Origin: Hymenopellis radicata
Taxonomy: Eukaryota; Basidiomycota; Agaricomycetes; Agaricales; Physalacriaceae
Direction: 5' to 3'
NCBI GenBank assembly: GCA_015501595.1
Contig: JADNRX010000693.1
Span: 1 to 26,438, forward strand
DNA: 26,438 bases
A program made the position numbers and the translations under genes. The first letter of the stretch is position 1. Each line of letters opens with the position of its first letter. Shown here in pieces: positions 1-10,491 of the stretch. Under the pieces are notes generated by a model, which saw nothing but the letters and a program-made list of their open reading frames with translations, was not told where the DNA came from and made no database searches.

Positions 1-154
1 CTCTGGACGCCAACCCAGCACTTATACAGACGAGGAAGCTGATTGTTGCAGCAGCGTATCAGCTTATATCTACTGTCCGGTCGCCCATCGAGGTCATGCA
101 GGAAGGCGCGTTCGCAGCGTTCACTTCTGTTGCTTTGGCATATGTCGAAGACAA
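1..154 (+). repeat. Left copy of a near-identical direct repeat (partner 26284-26438)
   Basis: Bases 1-154 align with 26284-26438 over the whole stretch available at both window ends. Differences are C77 versus T26360, T125 versus C26409, and a CCC run (84-86) versus CCCC (26367-26370). Both substitutions are synonymous third-position transitions in the methyltransferase frame. The repeat is truncated by both window edges, so its true length is unknown. Confidence 0.95.
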
Positions 155-1631
155 TAACATTGTCGATATTGATCGAGGCTGGACCACAGGTATGGACGGT
201 TACAGTACGCGTGTCTACTATCGCGTTTTGATTGGTTTCGTAGGGACTTCACCTTAATGATATCGCTGCTATTAGCGGAACGGACGCATCAACGTTAGGT
301 GAGTACTTTCTTTGCCGGCTGGTCTCGTTTCTAATGATTGCTCAGGACGCTTCCTGCGTTACTTGGCGACACGACACGTCTTCAAAGAACTTTCGCCAAC
401 GTGTTTACCAACAACCGCGTGTCGTCTCTGCTTTTCAAGATGAAAAGCGTCAAGGAGATTCAAGCCAAGTGCGTTACTTAGCATGCCATCTCCATGACCG
501 TATCTAAACCACTTACAGTCCTATCGACGATGCGAAAAATCCCCCATGGCTGCTTTGGTCTCATACGGGTACGCTCCCATTCAACTATTTGGTGCATCAT
601 GAGATCTGACTTCTCGTCAGCGGCACCGAAATTCTGAAGATGGCTCCGTACATCGTGCCGTATCTCAAGGACCCGAGCAAGGCAGCCACACCTTTCAACT
701 TGGCGTACGACACGACGGACACGATCTGGGAATTTGCAGGTCGGCCTGGGAATGAAGCCAGCGCGAAACGCCAGGCTGTCCTGATGGCGGGTGGAACAAG
801 CAGTTCTCGCCCGATACTTTCGTCAATGGTACTAGTAGATTTGATATTACTCAACCTATTATGGAGCTAACAGTGACTAGGCATTGATGGCAAGAGTCTG
901 CAGCCAGGCGACGTCGTGGTCGATGTCGGCGGTGGCAGTGGATCTGCTACTGCCATTCTGTACAACGCATTCCCCCAAGTTTCAATACGTCGTTCAAGAC
1001 TTGAGTCAACAAATCACAGAAGCTGAGAAGGTGAGACCCTTCCGCCAACGTCTTAACAGGCTCACGCCCTATGGTAGTACTGGGACTCCAATTCGCCCGA
1101 CGCGGTCAAGAACGGAACCGTCAAACTCCAAGGTTCACTACCCTTCTCAATCCCAACGGTCTGGCGCTGACAGTCAAATAGTGCACAACTTCTTTCACCC
1201 CACAACCCGTCAAGGGTGCCGCAGTCTACTTCCTCCGCAATATTCTACACGACTGGTCCGACTCGAAATGCAAAGACATCCTTAACAATCTCCGCGTCGC
1301 TGCCAGTCCCTCCTCCAGGTCGTTGTATTCGAGGTCATGGCGACGTACACCTGCGCGGATGCCTCGAATCCCGTTGAGGCGCCCTACCCACTCCTAGGTA
1401 ACCTCGGTGTCGCTGGTGGAGGCTTTATGACGAGTATGGATATTGGTGTAAGTGACGTAGCTTTTATCGGGGCATTGATTTTGATTAATGTTGTTATCGT
1501 AGTTGTTGGCGTCGCAAGGTGGGAAGGAAAGAACGAAGGACGAGTTTGAGGCTTTGGGGAAGGAGTGTGGGTGGAAGCTTGTGACTGTCATTCCGGGGCA
1601 GATGTATACTTTTGTTTTCTCTCCTATTTAA
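1..1631 (+). CDS. O-methyltransferase OMT1, 5'-truncated by the window edge and frame-broken
   Basis: SAM-dependent O-methyltransferase of the plant/fungal Methyltransf_2 type, expected to methylate a hydroxyl on a small aromatic substrate in the cytosol. Exons read as 1-189, 244-298, 346-468, 519-568, 621-828, 881-1030, 1078-1132, 1182-1447 and 1503-1631. Exon order and lengths match intact OMT2 (16432-18199) apart from small offsets. The SAM-binding loop VVVDVGGGSGS lies in exon 6 and the catalytic-base motif ILHDWSD in exon 8. The frame breaks about six times by one base: near 397 (loss), 541-545 (loss in a C run), 793-796 (loss), 972-976 (gain in a C run), 1195-1205 (gain) and 1317-1321 (loss). 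Splice sites and motifs survive and I see no nonsense substitution, so sequencing error is at least as likely as pseudogenisation. The missing start probably resembles OMT3 at 26161. Family call is firm; functionality is not. Confidence 0.82.
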
Positions 1632-2571
1632 ATGTGAGGCTATACTGCGGGTGATGTGGCTTCTCACTTCTTCATTATTTCACCAATAATCGCGCTTGTA
1701 TAATGTATTGTTGCTTGTCCTCCTGCCGTTCCAGAGGTGCCTTCATTCTGTTTAGGTTGACGCACCGTTTAGGAGGTATCTTCGTCTGCATACATACAAC
1801 AACCTTTAAACCGCCTCGGACTACACCGTGACAATATCGCTTCGTCAGCTCTTTGCTACGTGGAGCGTCGTTTCCGATATCGTCTTGTCTGTTGTGGGCC
1901 CTCTCCTGGTGCTCACAACGTCTCTTGAAACCATCACAGTGGTACTCGTCTACACTCACAGCAGGTGTCCGCCCGGCGTTGTACGTCCTTGTATCAGTGA
2001 TTCCTAGCGTTCAGGTTGTCGGAGGCATCAAAAATCTTGGAGATGGGTGTGCAGCAGATCTGTCTGTGCAAGTCGTTATTTATGCTTGTGAACTCGAGTG
2101 CTTACCTGATTCTGTAGCTTGAGATGGTAATTCAAAGAGACAAATAAGTATAACGAAAACGAATTGCTTGTGATATGGCAAGTTGGTAACTTTTTCATCC
2201 CCCTCCCGACGCGAGTCTCTCGCGCCACATGCCATAGCCATCTTCCCTTTTCGTCCCGACCAGTGAGGAGAAAGTTCCTACCTCGATCACATCTCGATCC
2301 TTCATTCCGACGAGCAGGATGAAAACCATTTCCTGCTCTCTAGTTTCAGACCAGGAATGAAATGCAGACACCGTGAGGATACCGTAAGAATGCGGTACCA
2401 TTTTACCACATTCCGCCACAGTTTCTATCGAAAGCTTGCTCTGCGCAACTCGAGCCGGAGCGCTTTCGCATATGAATAGACGTCGGAAATTTTAAGTCAG
2501 TTTCTGTATATAATGCGATGAAAAAATGCAGTGATATAATTTACAATGAGATGCCCAACTAGAGATACAAT
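1632..2571. other. Intergenic, no gene recognised
   Basis: This stretch lies between the 3' end of OMT1 and the 3' end of Mad1, which converge here. Open frames of up to about 94 codons exist on both strands, but none has a recognisable motif or a convincing splice pattern. It presumably holds the 3' untranslated regions of both genes. Confidence 0.5.
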
Positions 2572-4707
2572 CTACTCTTCGACGAAGCCGCGTTGTTTCG
2601 CCGCCTCATAACACTCCAGCGTCATCGTAGCCATAAACCCAGGTATGCACGCCTCCGTCCCCACCCAATAGTCCATCGCATCTGATAGATCCTGTGGCCC
2701 CTCCTGACCTTCCGCCACCAGCCGGATCTGGCCCTCTCCCATCGACACGAACACATACGTCGCCTTCAAGTTGTACATGGACGTCACCCTAGTCTGCCCA
2801 TTAGGATAAAAGGCCATCTTCACGCCCAACAGCGACTCTACCACCTCTCTGAACTCCACCGATTTGTTACGGTATATTTGCTTAAGCCGTAGAAGCCGTT
2901 TTTCGCCTTGCTCTAGCTTTTCCTTGAGTTCGAGTTTTTCCTTGTTGACCAGATCGTAGCTCTCGCGCGGGACCATTCCACCGTCGTCAGTGGAGGGCGT
3001 GGAACCGACCTTGGCAAGGCGCTGAAGAAGCACCTCGTTCTCGTTCTGCAGACGCTGCACGACTTCCTCGCGAATGTCGACCCACTCTTGGAACGGGTTG
3101 TCGCGCAAAGTGAGGACGCGAACACCAGGAGGAACGTGCCGGCCACCGGCAATCTCGCCACTGAGGTCAAAGAGTTCCTGCTCGAGGGTGTCGATGCGTT
3201 TAGCTTGCTCAACGCAATCTGCTTGAGATCGTTCAAGCGCTATAGAGGAATCAGCAGGTGGATCGACAGTGAAAGAATGTTCCTACCCGCTTCAAGAGCT
3301 TCTTTGGCATCCTTTGCCTCCTGTACCTCGGCTTGGGGAGCCATGGCTCGCAGCCCATCCAGTTCCAGGCTGAGGGCCGCGTTGGTCCGTTTATAGTCGG
3401 CTAGAAGGGTTTCGAGGTGCGTTACCCGTTCATCAGGGGAGTCTTCTTGTTCCGCTTCGAAGCTTGCCTACATGATTTGTTAGAGGAGACAAATGTGATG
3501 AGTATTAACATACCACCAACGCCTTGAGGAAACCGACCTCCTTCTCCAATAATCCACCTGTTGTTTCCTGCCCTCCAATGCCCTGACAATGCCTTGGAGA
3601 TCCGAAATCTTTGACAAGGCATCAGCCTCACGCTGTTGCACCTCGGTCACTTCAGCCTCCTTTGTTCGTAAAAGGGCTTTAGTGGCGCCAACTTCTTCGA
3701 GGGCATGAGCGTGGGCAAGACGAAGGTCCGTTACCTGTTGCGTCACAGATACAGGTATGCTCCCGGGACTGTGTTCTATGGATTTGTTTGCCCTGAAAGT
3801 AGAAATTAGGATTAAATAGGGCAAAAGATAATAACATACCAGTCCTCACGCTCCCGCCTCGACGCGTCTACCTGCCCCTCAAGCTCGGCTATGCGCCGAC
3901 GAAGCTCTTCCATGCTACGTACCCGCCTCTCTAATGTCCGTTTCTCCTCCCGCAGAACATCTACATTGCCATTCCGCGCGAGCTCGGCCTTGAGTTTGGT
4001 ATTCGCCGTCTCCAGTTGCCGCAGATAGTCCGCCTGGCGATGAAGCTCTTCCCTGATGACTTCCATGTTCTGGTCGTCCGGTGGTGGTCGAGCTTGCAGA
4101 CCATCGAATTCGGCGTGTAGGGCGTCCATGGCTCGGAGACGATCGTCGGCCAGCGCTTTTGTCTGGGCCAGCTCGTCGGTCAACACCTCGACCTGTCGTG
4201 TAAGCTGATTGATCTGGGTACGCTGTGAGGCGCTGCTCTGTGTTGTTGACCGAGAAAGAGCAGACTGCGCTTCTTGCAGGTCTTCATGTTCATCTCTGAG
4301 TGTCGTTAATGAAGTCCGCAGGCTGCGAAGTTCCGCGTTTAGCTTTTTCTGTAACAAATCGTCAACAAGATGTAGTTGACTGTGAATAAAGGACGCACCT
4401 TTTCCTCTTCACGTTCAAGCCGCTCCTTCTCTTTGTCTGCGCGCTCTTCCGCCTCTCGCTCGGAAAGCCATCGGCGGTCGCGCTCGAGGGTCGCAATGGC
4501 GATATCCTTCTCGCGTAGCTTCGTCTCGAGTTCGACCTTGCTCGCCTGCAAAGTGACGACTTGGCGTTCCAGCGACGCGTGCGCGAATGTCGAGTTCAGT
4601 AACTGCCGCTTCCTTGCGGATGGTTTTTGCTGGAGATCGGCGGCGTTGGCATCGCGTTTACTCGCCGTCATCGTGCGCGACAGCGACGACGAGCCTGCGC
4701 TCATCAT
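2572..4707 (-). CDS. mad1: Spindle assembly checkpoint protein Mad1
   Basis: Mad1 is a coiled-coil dimer that recruits and converts Mad2 at unattached kinetochores and also sits at nuclear pores. Five exons on the minus strand: 4707-4399, 4348-3840, 3792-3514, 3467-3287, 3239-2572, giving about 648 residues. Most of the protein is charged heptad coiled coil. Exon 5 carries the Mad2-interaction motif as RVLTLRDNPFQEW, then the RLK motif in RLLRLKQIYRNKS, then the Mad1 C-terminal RWD-like domain with the blocks SVEFREVVESLLG, RVTSMY and IPGFMATMTLE. These three elements in this order identify Mad1. Exon 3 needs one extra base at the TTT run at plus 3564-3566 to join its two coiled-coil halves; a homopolymer error is the simplest explanation for a conserved checkpoint gene. 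It is a housekeeping gene unrelated to the metabolic genes to the right and probably marks the cluster boundary. Confidence 0.9.
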
Positions 4708-5514
4708 GTTCGTCGTGGTGGTAGAAAGTCAAGAGGCGATGACGCTGTAACATCGCCAAACACGGACAACCGATGCACCCGAAAAAGGAAATGGCGCGCC
4801 GTCACGCGACTGTCTTTGTTCCTGCCTTGACCAATTGACCATCATCCTGTTGAATCAATGAATGTACGTGCTAAATAACAAAAGTACATCTACATGTGAG
4901 AATGAATCTGATCCCACAGACTGCTCTGTCTGTCCCAAATAACGCGGATTCAATATCGCTCCTGTTCCAGTTTCGCCTTGGACCCCTTGGAAAAAGGCAT
5001 GAGTGACTACCGACTGTCGCCTACCCCTTAGGATTCCCAGGACAATGTTGCTTGCAGGATTCTTGCCATGACCATGCTGCATGGACACACCTTCCTAACT
5101 GACTACTCCGTGTTCTCCACTGTCGGTGACTTACTGCGATTTCATTTACAATAGGCAACGGGCTGCGCCCTATGCTTCCTACTTTCATACTAAATCTCCC
5201 CCGTCTGCGTTGTCGTGCAGTAAATTCGGGCAGAGTTAGTCGTATAGCAACGTGGTAGGTCTTTCATCCGTTGACCTAGAAGCATCTGCTGTCCGAAACT
5301 TCTTCTATTACATCTTCCACTCACCGACCTTGTCTAATCGATACCCAAGTGCATTCATTCAGGATCAAATCGCTCCACAGTACACGGTAATGTACTCCCC
5401 GGCCTTCGTGTTCTCTTCTCTCAATCTCGTGCCGCTCGACAGTCGACTCGGAAAATGCGACGGACGCCTACTTAAGGGATGGCATCTCATTGCTCTCATC
5501 CAGCGCTCTACACA
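4708..5514. other. Divergent intergenic region between Mad1 and the ML-domain gene
   Basis: This stretch of about 800 bases separates two divergently transcribed genes and should contain both promoters. Open frames here (for example 5252-5695 on the plus strand) are out of register with the spliced ML gene or lack recognisable features. I see no clear TATA box. Confidence 0.5.
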
Positions 5515-6245
5515 ATGCGACCTTCTCCCTGTCTCCTCGTCTATGCCCTCGTATTTTCGTCTCTGGCATATCTCGTTACCGGAGCGGCCGCCTTGGCCCT
5601 CGCCAACAACAGCTCCCTCACATGGAAAAACTGCGGTAGGGAACTTTCAATTCTCCGCCCGTTCCTCGAGGCCTAACTCCGTTTCACGAAGGTGATCCTC
5701 GCAATGCCGTGAAATTTAAATCAGTCGAGATCTTCCCAGACCCTCCGATTCCTGGTAAAATGTTGACAGTGAAAGTCGCTGTAGATATCTCGAATATCAT
5801 AGAGGTGTGGGCTCCGCTGTCAGCAATCACCTCGTCTCACATTCTTCTAGGAGGAGGCAACCGGAGTCCTCACCGTCAAACTTGGAGGCCACACAGTCAT
5901 TGAGAATCCGTTTGAAATCTGCAAAGAGGCGTATGGTTCCTGTTTATTGGCGTGACAAATCACTTTCTGAGCATGCTTATTACAGAAGGAACACCAACTT
6001 GACCGCCGAATGCCCCATCAAGCCAGGCAAATACACCGTCAAACGAACTGTCACCCTTCCGAATGATATCCCTAACGGTTCGTGAGCAGCTTTTGTTGAT
6101 GATACTGCTCAGCTCACCACGTAATGTAGGCAAGTATACAATTACAGTGGTCGGCTACACAAAGAACGGTGAAGATTTGATGTGTCTAAGCCTAAGCGGT
6201 GAGATTACTAGGACAGCCTGGGGGCCTATGACAGAGTCTCCTTAA
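5515..6245 (+). CDS. Secreted ML-domain (NPC2-like, PG/PI transfer protein-like) lipid-binding protein
   Basis: Small secreted beta-sandwich protein of the MD-2-related lipid-recognition family, whose fungal members bind and move phospholipids or sterols in the vacuole or secretory lumen. Five exons (5515-5635, 5692-5804, 5851-5930, 5986-6077, 6130-6245) join in frame to 173 residues, the usual length for fungal PG/PI-TP proteins. I chose the ATG at 5515 because it opens directly on a signal peptide (MRPSPCLLVYALVFSS and following hydrophobic residues); an in-frame ATG at 5479 would add 12 residues before it. Mature-protein cysteines occur in WKNCG, FEICKEA, TAECPI and DLMCLSL, the positions expected for ML disulfides. 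FPDPPIPGK and KYTITVVGYT are typical ML blocks. The frame is clean. Probably a resident gene and not part of the metabolic cluster. Confidence 0.85.
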
Positions 6246-6744
6246 ACTACATTTCCAGTACTTACCGTCACTGCCTGTACTTGTCGAGATCGTTGTGATG
6301 TTTCATAAGAAGAATATGAGCACTCGTTTCACTTACGCTTCGGCACTTTTCGCCGGCCTTGTCGATCTTCAATAGGCTAATGCTAGAACCATGGTCTGTG
6401 GCGCTCTGAGTTGAATTCGGGCTTTCTTGTAAAAGTTGATAAGTAGACGCCGCTGTTGCACGCTACCTATATCCTTCTGCCTTGGGACGAGGTAGGGTTC
6501 CAGTGACAATCTACAATACGAACAGACGAGGTGAAGTAAGGTTCGAGACCGCCGTCTCGCTCTCTGACTCGCCACTTTCGCCACTTTCCTAGAACAGGCA
6601 TCCGTGGCTCGCTAAGCATCTAAAGTCAGACACACTACTCGCAACACAAGAGTAGAAAAGTAACGTATAGCAATCATCGCAGCAGACGCGGTCCAGTCCG
6701 CTCGGGCAGTAGCCGCTGACTCCGAGAGTAGACTAGTCAGTGCA
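6246..6744. other. Intergenic, no gene recognised
   Basis: About 500 bases between the convergent 3' ends of the ML gene and the small secreted-peptide candidate. The best open frame (6369-6584, minus) is arginine-rich, has no motif and looks like chance. Confidence 0.5.
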
Positions 6745-6894
6745 TCAAACGCTGCTATCGCTGGAGCTGTAGCAGTAACAGTTCTCCTTCTTTTCCAGCG
6801 AAGACTTCATCTCATGACGGGCGTTTTCCTCCATGGCGGGACGAGCGCTCGCAGCGCCCACGACGAGGGCGATGAATGCGGTGTGGAAGTGCAT
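6745..6894 (-). CDS. Candidate small secreted peptide precursor (49 aa)
   Basis: I do not recognise a family. The minus-strand frame starts MHFHTAFIALVVGAASA, a textbook short signal peptide with an Ala-X-Ala cleavage site, followed by a charged spacer and a LEKK pair just before the Cys/Ser-rich tail ENCYCYSSSDSSV. The di-lysine could be a Kex2-type processing site, releasing a 13-residue peptide with a CYC core; that is inference. Directly upstream of the ATG is an acceptor (ctttacag), and a good donor (gtaagt) lies at 6981, so an 87-nt intron in the 5' UTR is plausible. The tail lacks a CaaX box, so it is not a basidiomycete pheromone precursor. A chance frame remains possible at this length. 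Confidence 0.4.
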   Translation of the reverse strand: MHFHTAFIALVVGAASARPAMEENARHEMKSSLEKKENCYCYSSSDSSV

Positions 6895-8113
6895 CTGTAA
6901 AGGCATGAAGAAACGCGCACAAGTGCACAAGGGAGGATTCGTACATCACAGAGTAAGATAATTTGTTTGAAGGCTACTTACTGTACCAAGCGAGATGGGG
7001 GACGATAGCAGAGCTGTTCATGAGTCTGATTCTCCATGGAGAAACTGAGTCGTATGTTTAGGGTTCGGGCTGAGGAGCGATATCGTCCAGCAGAGAACTC
7101 GGAGTCTCCGTGCACCTCGCATACTTACCTAGGATGGAGTACGCAGCCATATTGGAGACTGGGGGTGTTCGATTTGGAGCGAGAGGCAAACGTGGAAACA
7201 TCAACGGTGGGTCGAAGCCAGTTTTTGTGCGGTACAAGGATCCTGTGCAAGTAACGGAGGTCATCGCGAATGTAAGTGAGTCCAGAAAAGAAAAGGTTGA
7301 CACGGAAGACTTGAGATCCATATCGATGAAATGGAATGAACGATTGGAGCCAGAGCACCACGCGCGGGGCCGCGTAGAACCTGGGATTTAACGAGATGTC
7401 GCCACCCTCGTGGGATTTCTGACGCCCCTCAACATGATCACCTGCCGTGGGGACGCAGTTGAATGCAGGACGCTCCAAAGTAAATGGTTGTTGGAAACTG
7501 CGCCGAAGACACGGAAAAGAGCACGCAAGAGTTTTCAGAAGTCCTACGCCCAACGTTTCAGCTACAAGCATGTGTAAGAGACATCGTATAACCTCAAAGA
7601 AAGTCGCGATATGAGTACGACAAGATAGGTACCAGTCCTTTCGTCTAGACTCGGAAGCGGGAAATTTTCGTGATATGATGGGCTTCAAATGGGCTTGCAA
7701 GGCGAAGAGGAAAGGCGCGAATTGAGTTTGGCAGAACTTGAAAGGAATGGAGTCAACAACAGAGAACGTATCGGCACGGCTATCATCAAACATTTGAGAC
7801 CATTACGTCACGTGTTTAATCATTCTTCGTTTGTGCTTCAACCACGCAGCCCCCATTCTGTACATCAATGACTGTTGCAAGCGGATCATCGATCCGCCGC
7901 CCTCAGAGTATCTCCTGCAGAAGCATTGATGTCAGTGTGGGCACAGAATCGTCCTCGGGCAAGCAAAACTAATGACAAGTACAACAGTGTCAGGGTAAGT
8001 ATTTACTAAGTAAGGAGTAGCTAAATTACAACAAGGGTTCCATATATATAGAATTGCACAGAATAAATAAATGAGTAGTATCAGTGCCAGGTAGACGTTT
8101 GCACCTCACTGGG
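6895..8113. other. Unresolved stretch, including a 222-codon open frame of doubtful status
   Basis: It holds the possible 5' UTR intron of the peptide candidate (6895-6981) and then about 1.1 kb without a recognisable gene. The minus strand is open from 7793 to 7125 (222 codons), long for this intron-rich region, but the product is Phe/Arg-rich, resembles nothing I know and lies opposite other open frames. A short TATA-like stretch (atatatata) occurs near 8042-8050, just beyond the DUF6534-A stop. I do not call a gene here. Confidence 0.4.
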
Positions 8114-9704
8114 CTACAACCAAAAAGCAACACATCCGGAGTCAGCGATCATATCATGGAGATTTGGACGAATGCCACGCACCTTCATGCCTCCATATCC
8201 ACCTTCGTCAGGTTGATTGACCGCATCAGTCATTGTCGAGCTCTGCTTGATGATGCTAATCTCCGCAGCGAAGGTCGTTGTATCATCAAAGGATTCCTCC
8301 GGGTTTAAGCCAACGCAGAACGGTACAGCGGGTTGTCGGTTAGGCATACGATACGAAGGTAGACTGCTGTTTCCACTCGGGATGTGCGAACCCTTGCGCC
8401 TCGAGAGCGCGTTCCGGTTATTGAATGTGAGCAAGAGTGTGTTGGAGTAACTGCGGCGCGTCAGCATCAGCACGGCAGACGAAGGGCGTGACTTACATCT
8501 TCCCGAGTACCATCGTAGGGCATATGAAGAACGTCCCCTTCTCATTTGTGGCGAAGAGCACGAGCGAGATGACCGCGATAGCAGTCGACATCGCGTTTGT
8601 TTCAATTGTCATTCGCACAATACGCGACACCGCATCATTCGTTTGAGAATGCTGCCTGCTCTTGGCCTTGAGTAACTATCACGGAGTCAGCATCGCACTA
8701 ATATGAAGGTGAAGGCCGATGAAACGCACTAGCACAGACATGACACTCGCAATGAGAACATCCGCCACCGCATCGCCGATGAGCCACATCTAAATGTAAA
8801 GGTACGTGAATCAGATGCGCATCAACCGTAAGAGTTCCAAGAGGCCTTACGTAGACCAATAGTGTCTGGTTGTGCGCATGACCAGCTTGGATATCCTTGA
8901 CAAGAATGATAGCCTGTGCACGGAACCATCAGCTTAATGAAAGGTACACATCAAGGGCACTGCTTACTCTAACGCCTCCTACGAATCCGGACGCAGCCTG
9001 GACGAGTGCGACCTAGATAGAGCCCTCATGTTCAGCAACGGACGCGAGCGTAGCGGAAACGTGCATTACCGTAGCAATAGTAGCCGACAGCCACCACACG
9101 GACCGCTTGATGATCCAAATGCGGTAGGAGAAGAATATCTGCACGACGAAAGCGATAACGGATCCCATGATAGGCGTGTAGATTGGACTGATCCCGGGCT
9201 CCGCGATGATCAACAGGTTCCCGAAGCCTCTGGCGAAAGAGTTGAACACGTCCACGCCGTTCATGATGGTCTGGGCTGTTTCAAAGGCAAACACGAAGTA
9301 GACTGATGGCTACATCAGCTTCTAGCTTTGCCGCAGACGAACGGGACGACAGCATACCCAGCCACTTGATCTTCATATTGTCCTGTGGGAAAGACGTGTG
9401 GTAGATATCTGCAAGGCTGTCAGGACGTACAGGTGGATCGCGGGAAAAGCATCACTCACAGACTTGTAGCGCGAGGATTCCATAGAGCGTAAAGTTGAAC
9501 AATGATCCAAGCAGCTTTCGGGGAAGCAGTCAGAAGTGTCGCGCAGCAACCCATCAAAGTGATCTACCTGTGGGCCAATGCTGCGGGGTGATGAATCAGA
9601 TATGTGTGCGTTTACGCGTATATGAGAAGAGCTTACATGGACTCGATGTTATCAGGAATGGGAGGGAGAGTACCGGGAGGAAGAAGTGGGCCGGGGGCAG
9701 ACAT
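8114..9704 (-). CDS. DUF6534 seven-helix membrane protein, copy A
   Basis: Agaricomycete integral membrane protein with DUF6534; the molecular function of the family is unknown. Ten exons on the minus strand: 9704-9637, 9580-9568 (13 nt), 9514-9460, 9408-9358, 9302-9070, 9012-8968, 8913-8851, 8789-8730, 8675-8497, 8450-8114. They join cleanly to 367 residues. Family signatures: PPIPDNIES before helix 1, LYGILALQVYIYH, the TM block FVFAFETAQTIMNGVD, GISPIYTPIMGSVIAFVVQ, FSYRIWIIKRSVWWLS, and YSNTLLLTFNNR at the start of the polar C-terminal tail. Copy B at 14058-15676 is a paralogue with nearly the same exon layout. Copy A has an extra intron near the N-terminus and lacks the intron that copy B has before LGK. 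It lies next to P450 A on the same strand. Confidence 0.87.
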
Positions 9705-9745
9705 TTCTGAGAGCTACAACACATCGGCCATCACGAGTGGATCCT

Positions 9746-9753
9746 TTTAAATA
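9746..9753 (-). promoter_or_regulatory. Possible TATA box of DUF6534-A
   Basis: The minus strand reads TATTTAAA about 42 bases upstream of the start codon, a reasonable spacing for a TATA element with a short leader. This is a sequence match only. Confidence 0.35.
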
Positions 9754-10491
9754 CACTAAGCTCTGCGCCACATTACTACCAATCCAGATTTGTACATCCC
9801 CAGACCATGAATAGCCTACCATCAGCGAAACCGGTTCCGCTTGGCCACCGGTTGTCTCAAGATATCCAGGTTTTGCAACAGATAGAAAACACGGAGGTGT
9901 TAAGTACGCTGATGATCACTGGTGTAGGAACAGATGCATATATCTGTCCACATCGCTTTTGCGATGCACAGCGAGTCGGAAGGGATTGCGAGGCACGTCG
10001 ATCTGCTCCACAGAAGGAGATCACTGATGATGATGGTGCACCGGTCCAACCCCGCTCCCTTCGGTAGTATTAGCATTAGCAGGAGAAGCGTTCAATCGAT
10101 GTACCTCCCGTTAATTGTCAGAGGCACGACCCGGCTGAATCGTGGCAAGTCAAAGCTAAAATCAGTGCCCGGTACCTTCAGAACTCTCGAGGCACCGAGG
10201 AGCATCGAGATAGATGCCCAAAAGCACCTCCCCGGTACCCATGGGCATACCAGTTGATGGCGTTGGTACCTCCCCTATGCCATCATGATCAAGGCGAATC
10301 GTAGGATCAACTCTTCCTACACATCATAACTTCGAGGCTCATGCGAGTCGCGACGACTAGGGCTAGAAACTCGATATGATGAATATCCAACTCATACATT
10401 ATCAATATTACACAGGAATAGGTCCTACGAGAAGGTCATCAGGAACACATCAAAGACAGCTCGAAATGAAGCGCATACTCAAATGATCCCT
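9754..10491. other. Intergenic, no gene recognised
   Basis: About 740 bases between the start of DUF6534-A and the 3' end of P450 A. Overlapping plus-strand frames at 9807-10257 show no motif. Three GGTACC hexamers fall within about 100 bases (near 10169, 10234 and 10265), with no evident meaning. Confidence 0.45.

Noticed and set aside
1..1631. OMT1 as an old, decayed pseudogene
   Set aside because: Only one-base indels disrupt it; motifs, all splice sites and exon lengths are preserved, which old decay would not leave.
2572..3108. C-terminal domain read as the Csm1/Pcs1 monopolin domain
   Set aside because: Both are RWD-like folds after coiled coil, but the Mad2-interaction motif and RLK motif upstream, plus the RVTSMY and IPGFMATMTLE blocks, fit Mad1 better.
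4376..4750. Plus-strand Ser/Arg-rich frame
   Set aside because: It is the antisense shadow of Mad1 exon 1, whose Glu/Lys/Arg coiled coil reads as Ser/Arg on the other strand.
6745..6894. Basidiomycete mating pheromone precursor
   Set aside because: It has a classical signal peptide and no C-terminal CaaX farnesylation box; pheromone precursors show the reverse.
9028..9306. Plus-strand 92-codon frame
   Set aside because: Antisense to the large DUF6534-A exon at 9070-9302; the same artefact appears over copy B at 15009-15287.
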